A stretch of 64,000 nt of DNA from UBA6144 sp964399165. GTDB lineage: Bacteria; Bdellovibrionota; Bacteriovoracia; Bacteriovoracales; Bacteriovoracaceae. The position numbers and the translations under genes were made by a program. The notes below the pieces were generated by a model. The model had not been told where the DNA came from, did not search any database, and saw nothing but the letters and a program-made list of their open reading frames with translations. Positions 42,438 to 51,285 of this stretch are shown here, in pieces (within the stretch, counting starts at the first letter, position 1; each line of letters starts with the position of its first letter). The DNA lies in contig CAYNPO010000019.1 in NCBI GenBank assembly GCA_964399165.1, forward strand, positions 3,389 through 67,388. The letters run 5' to 3'.

Positions 42438-43793
42438 GTGACGGAGTTCCTCCAGAACGCCGTGGACTTGGCCTGGGGCTTGCCCCTGGTCATATTCCTG
42501 TTCGCGGCCAACTTCATCCTGATGTGGCACTCAGGGCTCTTACCACTCAAAAGCATGGGGCACGCTTTCCGCTTGCTCGGGCACGTGGACAAGGGTGGAA
42601 AACCCGGGGAGATCCCGCATTTCAAAACTTTCTGCAACGCCATGGCCGCGACCATCGGCATGGGCAACATCTCGGGGGTGGCAGTGGCCATCACCCAGGG
42701 CGGCCCGGGAACCGTTTTTTGGATGTGGGTGGCCGCGCTCATCGGGATGAACACCAAGTTCTTCGAATGCACCGCCGCCCTGCTCGAACGGGGAAAAGAC
42801 CACCGCGGCGACACCCAGGGTGGGGCCATGTACACGATCCCCCGCGTGATGCACCGGCGTTGGCATTGGCTCGCCACCCTCTTCGCCATTTGTGGCTTGG
42901 TAGGGACCCTCTCGCTCTTCCAGATCAACCAGCTGGGAGGTTTCCTCCAGGCCCAGCACGGCGTACCCGGGTGGGCGAGCGGATTGTTCTTCGCGGGGGT
43001 GACCTTGTGGGTGCTCCGGGGGGGCTTGCGGAGGCTTTCCAATGCATGCGCCCTCATCGTGCCCTTCATGGGCATTCTCTACACCGTGCTTTGCTTGGTG
43101 GTGCTGTGGCAAAAGTGGGACGTTCTGCCCCGGGTTCTCTCGTTGATCTTTCAGCAAGCCTTGAACCCAGCCGCCGCGGGTTTCGGGGCCGCTGCCTTCG
43201 GCTTCGCCCACATCATGGTGACAGGCATCAAGCGCGCCACCTTCTCCAACGAAGCGGGACTTGGCACAGCTCCCATGGCCCATTCCAACACGTCTTCCCC
43301 CGAGCCAGTTTCCGAGGGTCTCGTGGCGATGCTTGGGCCAATGATCGATACGCTGCTGGGCTGCACTCTCACCGCCCTGGCTATTTTGGCGGTGTTCCCA
43401 GACGGAGTCCCACCCCTATCGGGGATCGCCCTTTCCATAGAGGCGTTCTCGATTCCCCTGGGGGAAACCGGACGCCTCCTGCTCGGCGCAAGCGTGCTCC
43501 TGTTCGCGTACGCCACCATTCTGGGCATGGCGAATTACAATCAGAAGTGTTGGGATTACATTTTCCGCGGTAGGCGCGGGTTTGGCGCCACGACTTACCA
43601 AGTTTGGTATGCCGGCACGGTCTTTGTTGGTGCCGTTTTGGCGGCACAAAACGTCGTGAATCTGGTAGATATCGCCTATGCCCTCATGGCGGTGCCGAAC
43701 ATCGTCGTGACGGTGGTCATGGCCCCCCGAGTGGTGGCGGCATTGAAAGACTATAACCGGCGACGCGTAGATGAAAAAAACCTCCATCCGTGA
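42438..43793 (+). CDS. Sodium:alanine symporter family protein (AGCS)
   Basis: A 451-residue inner-membrane transporter with about ten to eleven helices. The AGCS signature is clear: ATIGMGNISGVAVAITQGGPGTVFWMWVAALIGMNTKFFE, then ATFSNEAGLGTAPMAH. It should import alanine or glycine with sodium. The start is a GTG at 42438, 7 bp after the barrel gene. The 3' end overlaps ligA by 23 bp. Nothing in the window shows which amino acid is used. Confidence 0.92.
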   Translation: MTEFLQNAVDLAWGLPLVIFLFAANFILMWHSGLLPLKSMGHAFRLLGHVDKGGKPGEIPHFKTFCNAMAATIGMGNISGVAVAITQGGPGTVFWMWVAALIGMNTKFFECTAALLERGKDHRGDTQGGAMYTIPRVMHRRWHWLATLFAICGLVGTLSLFQINQLGGFLQAQHGVPGWASGLFFAGVTLWVLRGGLRRLSNACALIVPFMGILYTVLCLVVLWQKWDVLPRVLSLIFQQALNPAAAGFGAAAFGFAHIMVTGIKRATFSNEAGLGTAPMAHSNTSSPEPVSEGLVAMLGPMIDTLLGCTLTALAILAVFPDGVPPLSGIALSIEAFSIPLGETGRLLLGASVLLFAYATILGMANYNQKCWDYIFRGRRGFGATTYQVWYAGTVFVGAVLAAQNVVNLVDIAYALMAVPNIVVTVVMAPRVVAALKDYNRRRVDEKNLHP

Positions 43794-45660
43794 GCTCGAA
43801 GAACAAGTCACGCGTCACAAGGCCCTTTACTACCAGGGCAAGGCCGAGATTTCGGACGAAGCCTATGACAAGCTTGAGGACCTGCTGAGGAGGGCCGACC
43901 CGGAGAACCCCGTCCTGAACCTCGTTGGCAGCCCTGTGGATGACACCGTCTTGAAGGTCACCCACCAGAAGAAAATGCTGTCCTTGGATAAGAGCTATGA
44001 CCCTGAGGATATCAAGGACTTCCTCGGAAGGGGGGACCTGGTGAGCGTGTTCAAGATCGACGGGTCCAGTTGCTCGCTGATCTATGAGAATGGTCACTTG
44101 ATCATGGCGAAGACTCGTGGAGACGGCGTCCAGGGTGAAAACATCCTGAAGAAAGCGGCTTACATCGCGGACATACCGAAGACGCTCATTTCACCGGTCT
44201 CGCTTGAGGTGCGGGGTGAGATCTTCTGCCGCGCCTCCGCTTTTCACGCTATCGCCGAGGAAATGGCCGCCCAGAAGCTGGAGAAGCCCACTTCCCAGAG
44301 GAACGTCGTGGCGGGCCTTCTCGCTAGAAAAGAGCACATCACGTTCGTGCGACACCTTAACTTCCAAGCCTTCGAGGCCATCGGCTTGAGCGGGAAAACT
44401 GAGGAGGACAAGCTCAAGCAACTTAAGAAACTGGGTTTCTCCGTGCCAGAGTGGGTTTTGCACAAGGACGCCGAGAGTATTGCCGAGCGGATCGAAGAGG
44501 CTCGCAAATTTATCGAAGAGGGCGACTACCTCATCGATGGCCTGGTTTTCGTCTACAACGACCTGCGGATGCACGAGGAGCTGGGGTATACCAGCCACCA
44601 TCCACGCTATAAGCTCGCATTCAAGTTCAAGGGTGAAACCAAAACCGTCTCGATCAACGCCATTATCTGGCAGGTTTCCCGCAACGGAGTGCTGACTCCC
44701 GTAGCGGAAATCGAGCCAACGGAACTTTCAGGCGCCACTATCGGACGTGTGACTTTGCACAATATGGGTGTGGTGGCGGACTTCAACCTGAAGCCCGGGG
44801 ACAGAATAGAAATCGTTCGGTCGGGGGAGGTCATCCCGAAGTTCCTCTCCGTCGTCGAAAGCAAGGGTGGCAAGCCAGCACTCCCCAAAAAATGTCCCTC
44901 CTGCGGAACAGGCGTGGTTCCCGAGGACATTTGGCTTCTCTGCCCGAATGACGAGTGTCCCGCCAAGCGCATGGAGGGCATCCTTCATTGGATACGCCAG
45001 GCCAACATCGAGGACCTGAGCGAGAAACGCTTGGAGGAAATGATCGGCAAAGGCCTTGTGGAGTCCATTCCTGACCTCTACAAACTGTCGGTTGAGGATC
45101 TGCTCACGCTGGATAAAGTGAAGGACAAGCTCGCCACGAAGATCCACGCCAACATTCAGAAGACAAAGAAGCTGGACTTGGTGGTTTTCCTGGCCGCCCT
45201 GGGCGTGGAGGGAGTCTCAACCGCAAAGGCGGAAAAGATCATCGCCCACGGCCACAACGGCCTGGAAAAGATCCTCGTCCTCGATGCAGAGACCCTGGCT
45301 TCCATAGACGGCTTCGCCGAGAAGAGCGCTACGGACATCGTACGTTCCCTGCAGTCGAAGAAAAAGTTAATCAAGGCCTTGGAGAAAGTGGGTCTGGAAA
45401 TCTCAGCGTCTGAGACTTACGGCGAAGGCGTTTTTTCCGGAAAGAAAGTCTGCATCACCGGTGCCCTTTCGGCCCCGCGGCAGGAGATTGAGAAGCTCAT
45501 CAAAAAGCATGGTGGGGCCGTGGTTGGTTCAGTCTCGAAAAACACCGACTTTTTGCTTACAAACGATACGGATCCCGCCTCCTCCAAGTATAAAAAAGCC
45601 CTGGAGCTGAAGACCCCCGTCCTGACGGAAAAGGATTTTCAGCGCATGATCGGGGGATAA
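43771..45660 (+). CDS. ligA: NAD-dependent DNA ligase
   Basis: LigA seals nicks at Okazaki junctions and in repair. The 629-residue protein is somewhat shorter than the usual 670. The adenylated lysine is K95 in FKIDGSSCSL, followed by KTRGDGVQGENIL. The zinc finger has C-x2-C (CPSCG) at about 375 and CPNDEC at about 391, then helix-hairpin-helix repeats and a C-terminal BRCT domain (FSGKKVCITGALSAPRQEIEKLIKKHGG) at 554-629. It overlaps the AGCS gene and ends directly at radA. Confidence 0.96.
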   Translation: MKKTSIRELEEQVTRHKALYYQGKAEISDEAYDKLEDLLRRADPENPVLNLVGSPVDDTVLKVTHQKKMLSLDKSYDPEDIKDFLGRGDLVSVFKIDGSSCSLIYENGHLIMAKTRGDGVQGENILKKAAYIADIPKTLISPVSLEVRGEIFCRASAFHAIAEEMAAQKLEKPTSQRNVVAGLLARKEHITFVRHLNFQAFEAIGLSGKTEEDKLKQLKKLGFSVPEWVLHKDAESIAERIEEARKFIEEGDYLIDGLVFVYNDLRMHEELGYTSHHPRYKLAFKFKGETKTVSINAIIWQVSRNGVLTPVAEIEPTELSGATIGRVTLHNMGVVADFNLKPGDRIEIVRSGEVIPKFLSVVESKGGKPALPKKCPSCGTGVVPEDIWLLCPNDECPAKRMEGILHWIRQANIEDLSEKRLEEMIGKGLVESIPDLYKLSVEDLLTLDKVKDKLATKIHANIQKTKKLDLVVFLAALGVEGVSTAKAEKIIAHGHNGLEKILVLDAETLASIDGFAEKSATDIVRSLQSKKKLIKALEKVGLEISASETYGEGVFSGKKVCITGALSAPRQEIEKLIKKHGGAVVGSVSKNTDFLLTNDTDPASSKYKKALELKTPVLTEKDFQRMIGG

Positions 45661-47028
45661 ATGGCAAAGATTAAAACCGTGTTCACCTGCCAGAGCTGCG
45701 GATACCAGTCAGCTAAATGGCTTGGGCGCTGCCCGGATTGCAACACTTGGAACACCTTCGAGGAAGGCGAAACCGCTGCAAAAGCTTCCAAGACGTCGGG
45801 AAAGTTGGGGGCCGCGACTTCTACGCCCAAAACCATCTCCAAGATAGAGTTGAAACAGTATGCCCGGCTCAACACCGGCTGGAAGGAGTTCGACCGCGTG
45901 GTGGGAGGCGGGATTACCCGGGGCTCCCTCACCCTCATTGGCGGTGAACCCGGCATTGGCAAATCGACATTGCTGATGGAAGTCTGCGGCGAGCTACTGG
46001 CCAACAAGCAAGCGGACAAGATCCTGTACGTCTCCGGTGAGGAGTCAGAGGCCCAGGTCGCTGGCCGCTCCAAGCGGCTGGGCATCAGCAGCGAGGACTT
46101 CTACATCTATCATGAGACCCGCTGGGAATCGGTCTTGGAAGCGCTCAAAGACATCCGGCCCGCTTTTTTAGTCCTCGACTCGATCCAAACCACCGTCTCC
46201 AACCAGCTGGACTCACCGGCGGGGACCTTGACCCAGATCCGTGAAGTGACCTTTGAACTCATGAATCAAGCCAAGTCCTTGGGGCTCACGTGCTTCATCA
46301 TCGGCCACGTGACGAAAGAAGGGAATATCGCCGGACCCAAGGTTCTTGAGCACATGGTCGACACCGTCATTTACTTTGAAGGAGACCAACACGGGCAGTA
46401 CCGCATTCTGCGCTCCATGAAAAACCGGTACGGGAACACAAACGAGATCGGCATTTTCGAGATGCGGGACGATGGCCTACGTGAAGTAGAAAATCCCTCA
46501 CAATATTTTCTCGATCAAACGCTTCCGGACTCTTTCGGACGGAGCTTGAGCTGCGTGATGGAGGGAACCCGTGCCCTGTTTGTAGAAATCCAGGCCCTGG
46601 TGGTGGAGAACAAGTTCGCCACCGGCCGCCGGGTGACACAGGGCCTAGACTCAAACCGTGTCGCCCTGCTAGTAGCCGTCATCGACAAATACGTGGGCAT
46701 TCCCCTGTCTTACAACGACATCTACGTGAACGTCGTCGGAGGTCTCAAGCTCCAAGGGCGCGAGACGGATCTGAGCATCGTGGCATCTCTCCTAAGTTCC
46801 TTTTATGGAAAGGTGATTCCCCAGGACACCCTCTTCTTGGGCGAGGTTGGCCTCACCGGTGAAGTGCGCTCCGTCCCCATGATGGAGGCCCGCTTGCGGG
46901 AGGCGGCCCAGATGAATTACCAAAGGGTCATCACGTCAGAGCGGGCCGCCCGGGAGTACTCGGGCAAGTTCAAGGTGGAGCTGCAGGGATTGAGGCGGGC
47001 CAGCGACCTCAAGGGGATGCTGTTCTAG
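45661..47028 (+). CDS. radA: DNA repair protein RadA
   Basis: RadA is a RecA-like, zinc-containing helicase that drives branch migration. The 455-residue protein has the C4 zinc finger (C10, C13, C24, C27), Walker A GGEPGIGKST near 95, and the family motif KNRYG near 253 (KNRFG in most). A Lon-like C-terminal domain follows with LKLQGRETDLSIVASLLSSF. The ATG starts immediately after the ligA stop, so the two are co-translated. Confidence 0.95.
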   Translation: MAKIKTVFTCQSCGYQSAKWLGRCPDCNTWNTFEEGETAAKASKTSGKLGAATSTPKTISKIELKQYARLNTGWKEFDRVVGGGITRGSLTLIGGEPGIGKSTLLMEVCGELLANKQADKILYVSGEESEAQVAGRSKRLGISSEDFYIYHETRWESVLEALKDIRPAFLVLDSIQTTVSNQLDSPAGTLTQIREVTFELMNQAKSLGLTCFIIGHVTKEGNIAGPKVLEHMVDTVIYFEGDQHGQYRILRSMKNRYGNTNEIGIFEMRDDGLREVENPSQYFLDQTLPDSFGRSLSCVMEGTRALFVEIQALVVENKFATGRRVTQGLDSNRVALLVAVIDKYVGIPLSYNDIYVNVVGGLKLQGRETDLSIVASLLSSFYGKVIPQDTLFLGEVGLTGEVRSVPMMEARLREAAQMNYQRVITSERAAREYSGKFKVELQGLRRASDLKGMLF

Positions 47029-47342
47029 GAGCGCTCATCCTCGCTCCGGACCACGCGTGCCTCGGTGGAGATCACCTCGCCACCCGGGGGCGGGTCCTGG
47101 CGGTAGCCCATGTCCGCAGGAACCGCGGGTCCGCGCCTGATGATGCCACGTTTGGAGAGGTAGAGGCTCACGAGGATCAGGATCACCGTGATCCCCATGA
47201 AAAGAAGAACGGGGATGAGCATCACGCCCAAGATGGCGCCGAAAAACCCTTTCCAGCCCCCGAACACGAGAAAGCCCAGGGCGCCGACGATCAGCCACCA
47301 GGGAATGCCGCTGCCCCCTCGTCTCTGGGGGAACTGGTTCAT
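47025..47342 (-). CDS. Small two-helix membrane protein downstream of glpK
   Basis: A 105-residue protein of unknown function. From the ATG at 47342, which overlaps the glpK stop (ATGA), it has a short charged start, two hydrophobic segments (IPWWLIVGALGFLVFGG and AILGVMLIPVLLFMGITVILILVSLYL) and a polar cytoplasmic or periplasmic tail rich in Arg, Pro and Glu. An upstream in-frame start would add 32 residues but lies inside glpK. Its end overlaps the convergent radA by four bases. Confidence 0.6.
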   Translation of the reverse strand: MNQFPQRRGGSGIPWWLIVGALGFLVFGGWKGFFGAILGVMLIPVLLFMGITVILILVSLYLSKRGIIRRGPAVPADMGYRQDPPPGGEVISTEARVVRSEDERS

Positions 47343-48823
47343 AGGTACAGCCGCTGCAGGGTCTGGGACCACTGCGTGGCCTTGCGGGAGTAGTAGAGGG
47401 CACCGCTGTCGGGGGTGAAGGCCGTATCCAGCTTCCACAGTTTGCCGACGTCCCCCAGGCCGATCTTGCCCTGGCCCACCAAGGCGCCCAGGGCCGCTCC
47501 ATAAGCGGTAGTCTCGATGTTCTCGGGGCGCAGGATCTTCTTGCCGGAGAAGTTAGCCTGGGACTGCATGAGAAGGTTGTTGGCGGTGGCGCCGCCATCC
47601 ACTTTGATGTCGTTGATCTTGCCCAAATCCTTGAGGAACGTGTTCACGCAGTCATTCACGGAGAGCGCGATGCCGTCCAGGCACGCGCGGGCGATGTGGG
47701 GCGCGCCAGTGTCCCGGGTCATGCCGATGATGGCGCCCTTGGCTTCGGCTACCCAGTGGGGCGCGCCAATGCCGGTGAAGAACGGGAAGAACAGGAGGTG
47801 CTCCATTTGGCCCAAGTCAGTGACCTTTCGGGCGAGGGCCTCGACGTCCGCGCTGGACTCGATGAGCTTCAGGTTGTCGCGCAGCCATTGGACCGCCGCC
47901 CCCGCGATGTAGCAGGCGCCCTCGAGGGCGTAGACTTGCTTGCCCTTATGGCCGTAAGCGGCGGTGGTGAGGAGTCCCCGCTTGGAAGCAATGCGCTTGG
48001 TGCCGGTGTTGACAAGCAGGAACGCGCCTGTGCCGTAGGTGCACTTGATGTCGCCTTCCTCCAAGCAAGCCTGGCCGAAGAGGGCGGATTGTTGATCGCC
48101 GAAAAGGCAGCTCACGGGGATGCCGTCGGGAAGGAAGTCTAAACCCTTGGTCCTGCCGAACTCACCGAAGGTGTCTTGGATCTTCGGGAGGGCGGCTTTG
48201 GGTACGCCGAAGAAGCGGATGAGCTCCTCGTCCCATTGGAAGCTTTCGAGATCCATGAGTTGCGTGCGGGAGGCGTTGGAGGGCTCGGTGGCGAAGGCCG
48301 TGCCCGCGGTCAGCTTGTATAGGACGAAGGTGTCGATGGTGGAGAGCCGGAGGTCGCCTTTGTCCGCGGCGGCCTTCACTGCGGGGACGTTTTCCAGCAT
48401 CCACTTCATCTTGGTCGCGGAAAAATAAGGATCCAATGGAAGGCCTGTGCGGGGGGTGTACTTGTTCTTGAAGGTGTCACGGTGGTCGCCGCAGAAGGCG
48501 GCCGTGCGGCGGTCCTGCCACACGATGGCGTTACTCAGCGGGGTGCCGGTCTTGTCGTAGGCGCAGGTGGTTTCGCGTTGGTTAGTGATGCCGATGGCGA
48601 GGATGTCACTTGGTGAGGCCTTCGCCTTGGCAAGCGCTTCTTGGACGGTCTGGCGGACAGTGCCCCAAATCTGGTTGAGGTCGTGCTCCACCCACCCCGG
48701 CCTTGGGTAGATTTGGGGATAGTCCTGTTGGCCGTCCGCCACGATCTTGAGGGAATCGGCGTCAATGAGGAGGGCGGTGGTGCCGGTGGTGCCCTGGTCG
48801 ATGGCGAGGACGAAAGAGGCCAT
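47339..48823 (-). CDS. glpK: Glycerol kinase
   Basis: GlpK phosphorylates glycerol to glycerol 3-phosphate. The 494-residue protein has the FGGY kinase motifs: DQGTTGTTALLID at the start, GWVEHDLNQIW, NQRETT, SCLFGDQQSALFGQ, KCTYGTGAFLLVNTG and VDGGATANN with the ATP-site glycines. Neither the facilitator glpF nor the dehydrogenase glpD is nearby. The next gene downstream is an unrelated small membrane protein that is translationally coupled. Confidence 0.96.
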   Translation of the reverse strand: MASFVLAIDQGTTGTTALLIDADSLKIVADGQQDYPQIYPRPGWVEHDLNQIWGTVRQTVQEALAKAKASPSDILAIGITNQRETTCAYDKTGTPLSNAIVWQDRRTAAFCGDHRDTFKNKYTPRTGLPLDPYFSATKMKWMLENVPAVKAAADKGDLRLSTIDTFVLYKLTAGTAFATEPSNASRTQLMDLESFQWDEELIRFFGVPKAALPKIQDTFGEFGRTKGLDFLPDGIPVSCLFGDQQSALFGQACLEEGDIKCTYGTGAFLLVNTGTKRIASKRGLLTTAAYGHKGKQVYALEGACYIAGAAVQWLRDNLKLIESSADVEALARKVTDLGQMEHLLFFPFFTGIGAPHWVAEAKGAIIGMTRDTGAPHIARACLDGIALSVNDCVNTFLKDLGKINDIKVDGGATANNLLMQSQANFSGKKILRPENIETTAYGAALGALVGQGKIGLGDVGKLWKLDTAFTPDSGALYYSRKATQWSQTLQRLYL

Positions 48824-48844
48824 GGGTCTTCCTTGGAGGGGTGT

Positions 48845-49042
48845 TCAGAGGGTGAGGATACCGTTTTGAGAGGGATCGTCCACGATGATGCGCGCGAAAC
48901 TCATCCAGAATTTTGCCAGGTTGCCGTTGGTGACGCGCATAAAGGTGAACGAGATGGTCGTGATAACCAGCAACAACAGGATGAACTCGACCAAGGTTTG
49001 GCCGCTTTCCGCGTGCTTTTCCGTCTCGGATGGCGCTTCCAT
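48845..49042 (-). CDS. Flp/TadE-like pseudopilin
   Basis: A small protein of 65 residues from the ATG at 49042, which has GGGAG six bases upstream (another ATG at 49048 abuts it). After a polar leader it reads ESG then QTLVEFILLLLVITTISF. Glycine at -1, glutamate at +5 and Phe at +6 of the predicted mature protein, then a hydrophobic helix, fit prepilin-peptidase substrates of the Tad/Flp type. No other Tad gene is in the window. The start lies only 35 bp from that of the divergent TlpA-type gene, so their promoters must overlap the other's coding sequence. Confidence 0.6.
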   Translation of the reverse strand: MEAPSETEKHAESGQTLVEFILLLLVITTISFTFMRVTNGNLAKFWMSFARIIVDDPSQNGILTL

Positions 49043-49077
49043 TTCCATCTCCCGCAACTCCCCCTATGATAGCCCCT

Positions 49078-49629
49078 ATGAAACGTTTTTTGCCCGCCAT
49101 TTTGCTCGCCCTGGGCTTCACCGGTTTCCTGGCCCTGCAGCTGGCGTGGGATATTTCCAAGTCGAACGCTCGGCAAATCGAGCCTGAGCGCCAGAAAGAC
49201 CAGCTTTTCGCCCATTTGTTCCAGCAGTCGAGTTTCATCTCCGACCGCGGCCCCCTGGAGCTCAAAAAGCTGAAAAGTCCGGTTGTGGTCATCAACTTCT
49301 GGGCCAGCTGGTGCTTGCCCTGCCTCAAGGAGTTCCCGTCGCTGGTGGAGTTCGCCAAGAAGTACGGGGACAAGGTGGCGGTGGTGGGCATTAACGGGGA
49401 CGAGGAAAACCCCAAGGAGAAGATCCAAAAGACCGCCAAAAAGTACGGATTGGACTTCCCGCAGGTCCAAGACCCCCATTCCGAGATCAGCGACAAGTTC
49501 AAGGTGGAGACGCTGCCCTATTCGGTGGTTTTCCACAACGGGCGCGTACTTCACGTGGCTGAGAAGGCCCATGACTTCATGGGGAGGGAATTCCTCACGA
49601 AGGTGGACGCGGCCCTCAAGGCGCCGTGA
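49078..49629 (+). CDS. TlpA/ResA-type thioredoxin, membrane-anchored
   Basis: A 183-residue protein with an N-terminal signal anchor (FLPAILLALGFTGFLALQL) and a periplasmic thioredoxin fold. The redox site is W78-C79-L80-P81-C82 and the cis-proline is in TLPYSVVF. The TlpA/ResA insertion (GDEENPKEKIQKTAKKYG) points to a thiol-disulfide reductase or c-type cytochrome maturation factor. The reading frame extends upstream to 49030, but the ATG at 49078 begins a proper anchor. No ribosome-binding site is obvious. The end overlaps hutI. Confidence 0.85.
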   Translation: MKRFLPAILLALGFTGFLALQLAWDISKSNARQIEPERQKDQLFAHLFQQSSFISDRGPLELKKLKSPVVVINFWASWCLPCLKEFPSLVEFAKKYGDKVAVVGINGDEENPKEKIQKTAKKYGLDFPQVQDPHSEISDKFKVETLPYSVVFHNGRVLHVAEKAHDFMGREFLTKVDAALKAP

Positions 49630-50830
49630 CGGCCAAGTTTCTGCCCCAAGCATAGGTAATCTGCGCCAGGTTGTCGGCTTTGAAGAGGCTGAAGGCCGGC
49701 CGATGTCCAGCCACGAGGGCGCCTTGGTCCGTGAAGCCGAGAGCGTGGGCGGCGTTGAGTGTGATGGCCGCCCACAGCTCGGCTAAGTTGAGCCTGAGTG
49801 AAGGGGCGGAGAGCGCCGCGAGCATGAGGACATTGTCGCAGTGGCAGGAACCAGGATTGTAATCCGAAGCCAGAGCGACTTTGGCACCTGCATCCAGCAA
49901 CCCGCGAGCGTTGGCCAAGGGCTTTCCGAGGAAGAAAGCCGTGCCCGGAAGGAGCGTGGCGACGGTTCCCGAGTTAGCCAAGGCCTTGATCCCCTCTGCT
50001 CCTGTTCGCAAGAGGTGGTCGGCGCTGAGTGAGCCGTGGGTAGCCGCCAAGGTTGCCCCCCCATTGTCCTGGAATTCATCGGCGTGGATGCGCGTGGAAA
50101 TCCCAAGCCTCTGGGCGGCCGAGAAAAGTTCCTGCGCGTCGGCCGAGGAGAAGTAACCTTGTTCGTGGAAGATATCCACGCCATCCACCAGTTTCTCCCC
50201 AGCAGCTTGCTCAAGCGTGGGGAGAACCATCTTTTTCAAGAAGTCCGCCGAAGAGGCGAAATCCTTGGGGACAGCGTGGGCTCCAAGGTACGTGGAGAAA
50301 AGACGAAGCTTGCCGCGGAAATGGGCCTTGAGGCGCTTCATGGCCCGTAAGCATCGAAGTTCGCCCTCCAGGGTGAGGGCGTAGCCTGTCTTCATCTCCA
50401 GGGCGCCAACGCCATAGGACGAAATGCGTTCCAAGCGTTCTTTGCCGAGCTCGAAGAGTTCGTCTTCCGAAAGGGAGAGGGTCTTCTGCATGGTGAACAG
50501 GATCCCCCCCCCCCGGGCGGCGATGGCTTGGTAGTCGACGCCATTAAGTCGCTCGGCATACTCGGAGGCGCGGTCACCGCCGAAAAGGAGGTGGGTGTGG
50601 GAATCCACCAGCGCGGGAGTGAGGACATGGCCTCGCAGGTCATAGGCATTGGCTTGCCTAAATTCGGGCGGAAGCTCGGCGTCCGCGCCCACCCAATGGA
50701 TCCTTTCGGCGTCGAAAGCGATGGCGGCGTCGTCGATGATGCCCAGGTCCGCTGGAGCGAGGTGGCGCCCGCCTTTGGCCGCGGCGCCTTGAAGCGTGAG
50801 GACCTGGGAGACGCGCCGGTAGACTTTCAC
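49616..50830 (-). CDS. hutI: Imidazolonepropionase
   Basis: HutI opens the imidazolone ring in the third step of histidine breakdown. The GTG at 50830 overlaps the preceding lipoprotein stop (GTGA) and gives 404 residues, near the family norm. The amidohydrolase metal site begins with DSHTHLLFGG, and later motifs include GYALTLEGELRCLRAM, RIHADEF and ASDYNPGSC. The codons for ARGGGIL include a run of eleven C/G (50504-50514), and the frame is intact. An earlier GTG at 50869 would overlap the lipoprotein by 43 bp. Confidence 0.94.
   Translation of the reverse strand: MKVYRRVSQVLTLQGAAAKGGRHLAPADLGIIDDAAIAFDAERIHWVGADAELPPEFRQANAYDLRGHVLTPALVDSHTHLLFGGDRASEYAERLNGVDYQAIAARGGGILFTMQKTLSLSEDELFELGKERLERISSYGVGALEMKTGYALTLEGELRCLRAMKRLKAHFRGKLRLFSTYLGAHAVPKDFASSADFLKKMVLPTLEQAAGEKLVDGVDIFHEQGYFSSADAQELFSAAQRLGISTRIHADEFQDNGGATLAATHGSLSADHLLRTGAEGIKALANSGTVATLLPGTAFFLGKPLANARGLLDAGAKVALASDYNPGSCHCDNVLMLAALSAPSLRLNLAELWAAITLNAAHALGFTDQGALVAGHRPAFSLFKADNLAQITYAWGRNLAVTAP
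50504..50514. repeat. Eleven-base C/G homopolymer in hutI
   Basis: A run of eleven C on the plus strand encodes the Gly-Gly-Gly of RGGGIL. The frame is intact at this length. One-base slippage would truncate HutI before its metal-binding histidine in the C-terminal half. Confidence 0.85.
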
Positions 50831-51285
50831 TGGTAGCTGACCAGGTTCATGGGCAGGATGATGTCCCACTCATGGGCCCCCAGCTGCTTCGCTGTCTGAG
50901 GGGAAACTCCCTGCCAGGGGTCGATGGCCTTCAATCCGCCGGCCAGGCAATTCAGAGTCTCTTTAGGTGGCTGGAAGGCCCCGGCGTCACCGAACTTCAC
51001 GCCACGGATGCCCGCAAACGCCACCGTGAACCTGGTGCACGCAGCGACGTTTTTCCAATATCCTGAGTTGGTCTGGGCGGTGAAGCAGGAGTTGGCCGTC
51101 GTCGCGAGCTTCGGTATGAGGTGCGCGTTCATGTATTCCTGGAACGATTGGCGCACTTTCGGGGAGGCTTTGGGGACGGTAGCGGCAGGGAAGGCCTTGG
51201 CGCAGACATCCGCGGGGGGCTTCGGACCGAAGCGGTGCTTATGGCCGCATGCAGCCACCAAGAGGATCAGCGCCAGTAACTTCAT
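50827..51285 (-). CDS. Lipoprotein of unknown function within the hut operon
   Basis: A 152-residue lipoprotein with signal MKLLALILLVAAC, whose lipobox cysteine is C13. The mature protein is small and has four further cysteines (at DVCAKAF, ANSCFTAQ, VAACTRF and LNCLAGG), which could form two disulfides. It is not recognisable as a known hut gene. It starts immediately after hutU and overlaps hutI by four bases, so it is firmly in the operon and may bind or import a substrate. That is inference from position. Confidence 0.65.
   Translation of the reverse strand: MKLLALILLVAACGHKHRFGPKPPADVCAKAFPAATVPKASPKVRQSFQEYMNAHLIPKLATTANSCFTAQTNSGYWKNVAACTRFTVAFAGIRGVKFGDAGAFQPPKETLNCLAGGLKAIDPWQGVSPQTAKQLGAHEWDIILPMNLVSYQ

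Noticed and set aside
50480..50540. Suspected frameshift in hutI at the long C-run
   Set aside because: The frame reads through as ARGGGIL in the expected place, and conserved motifs on both sides are in one frame.
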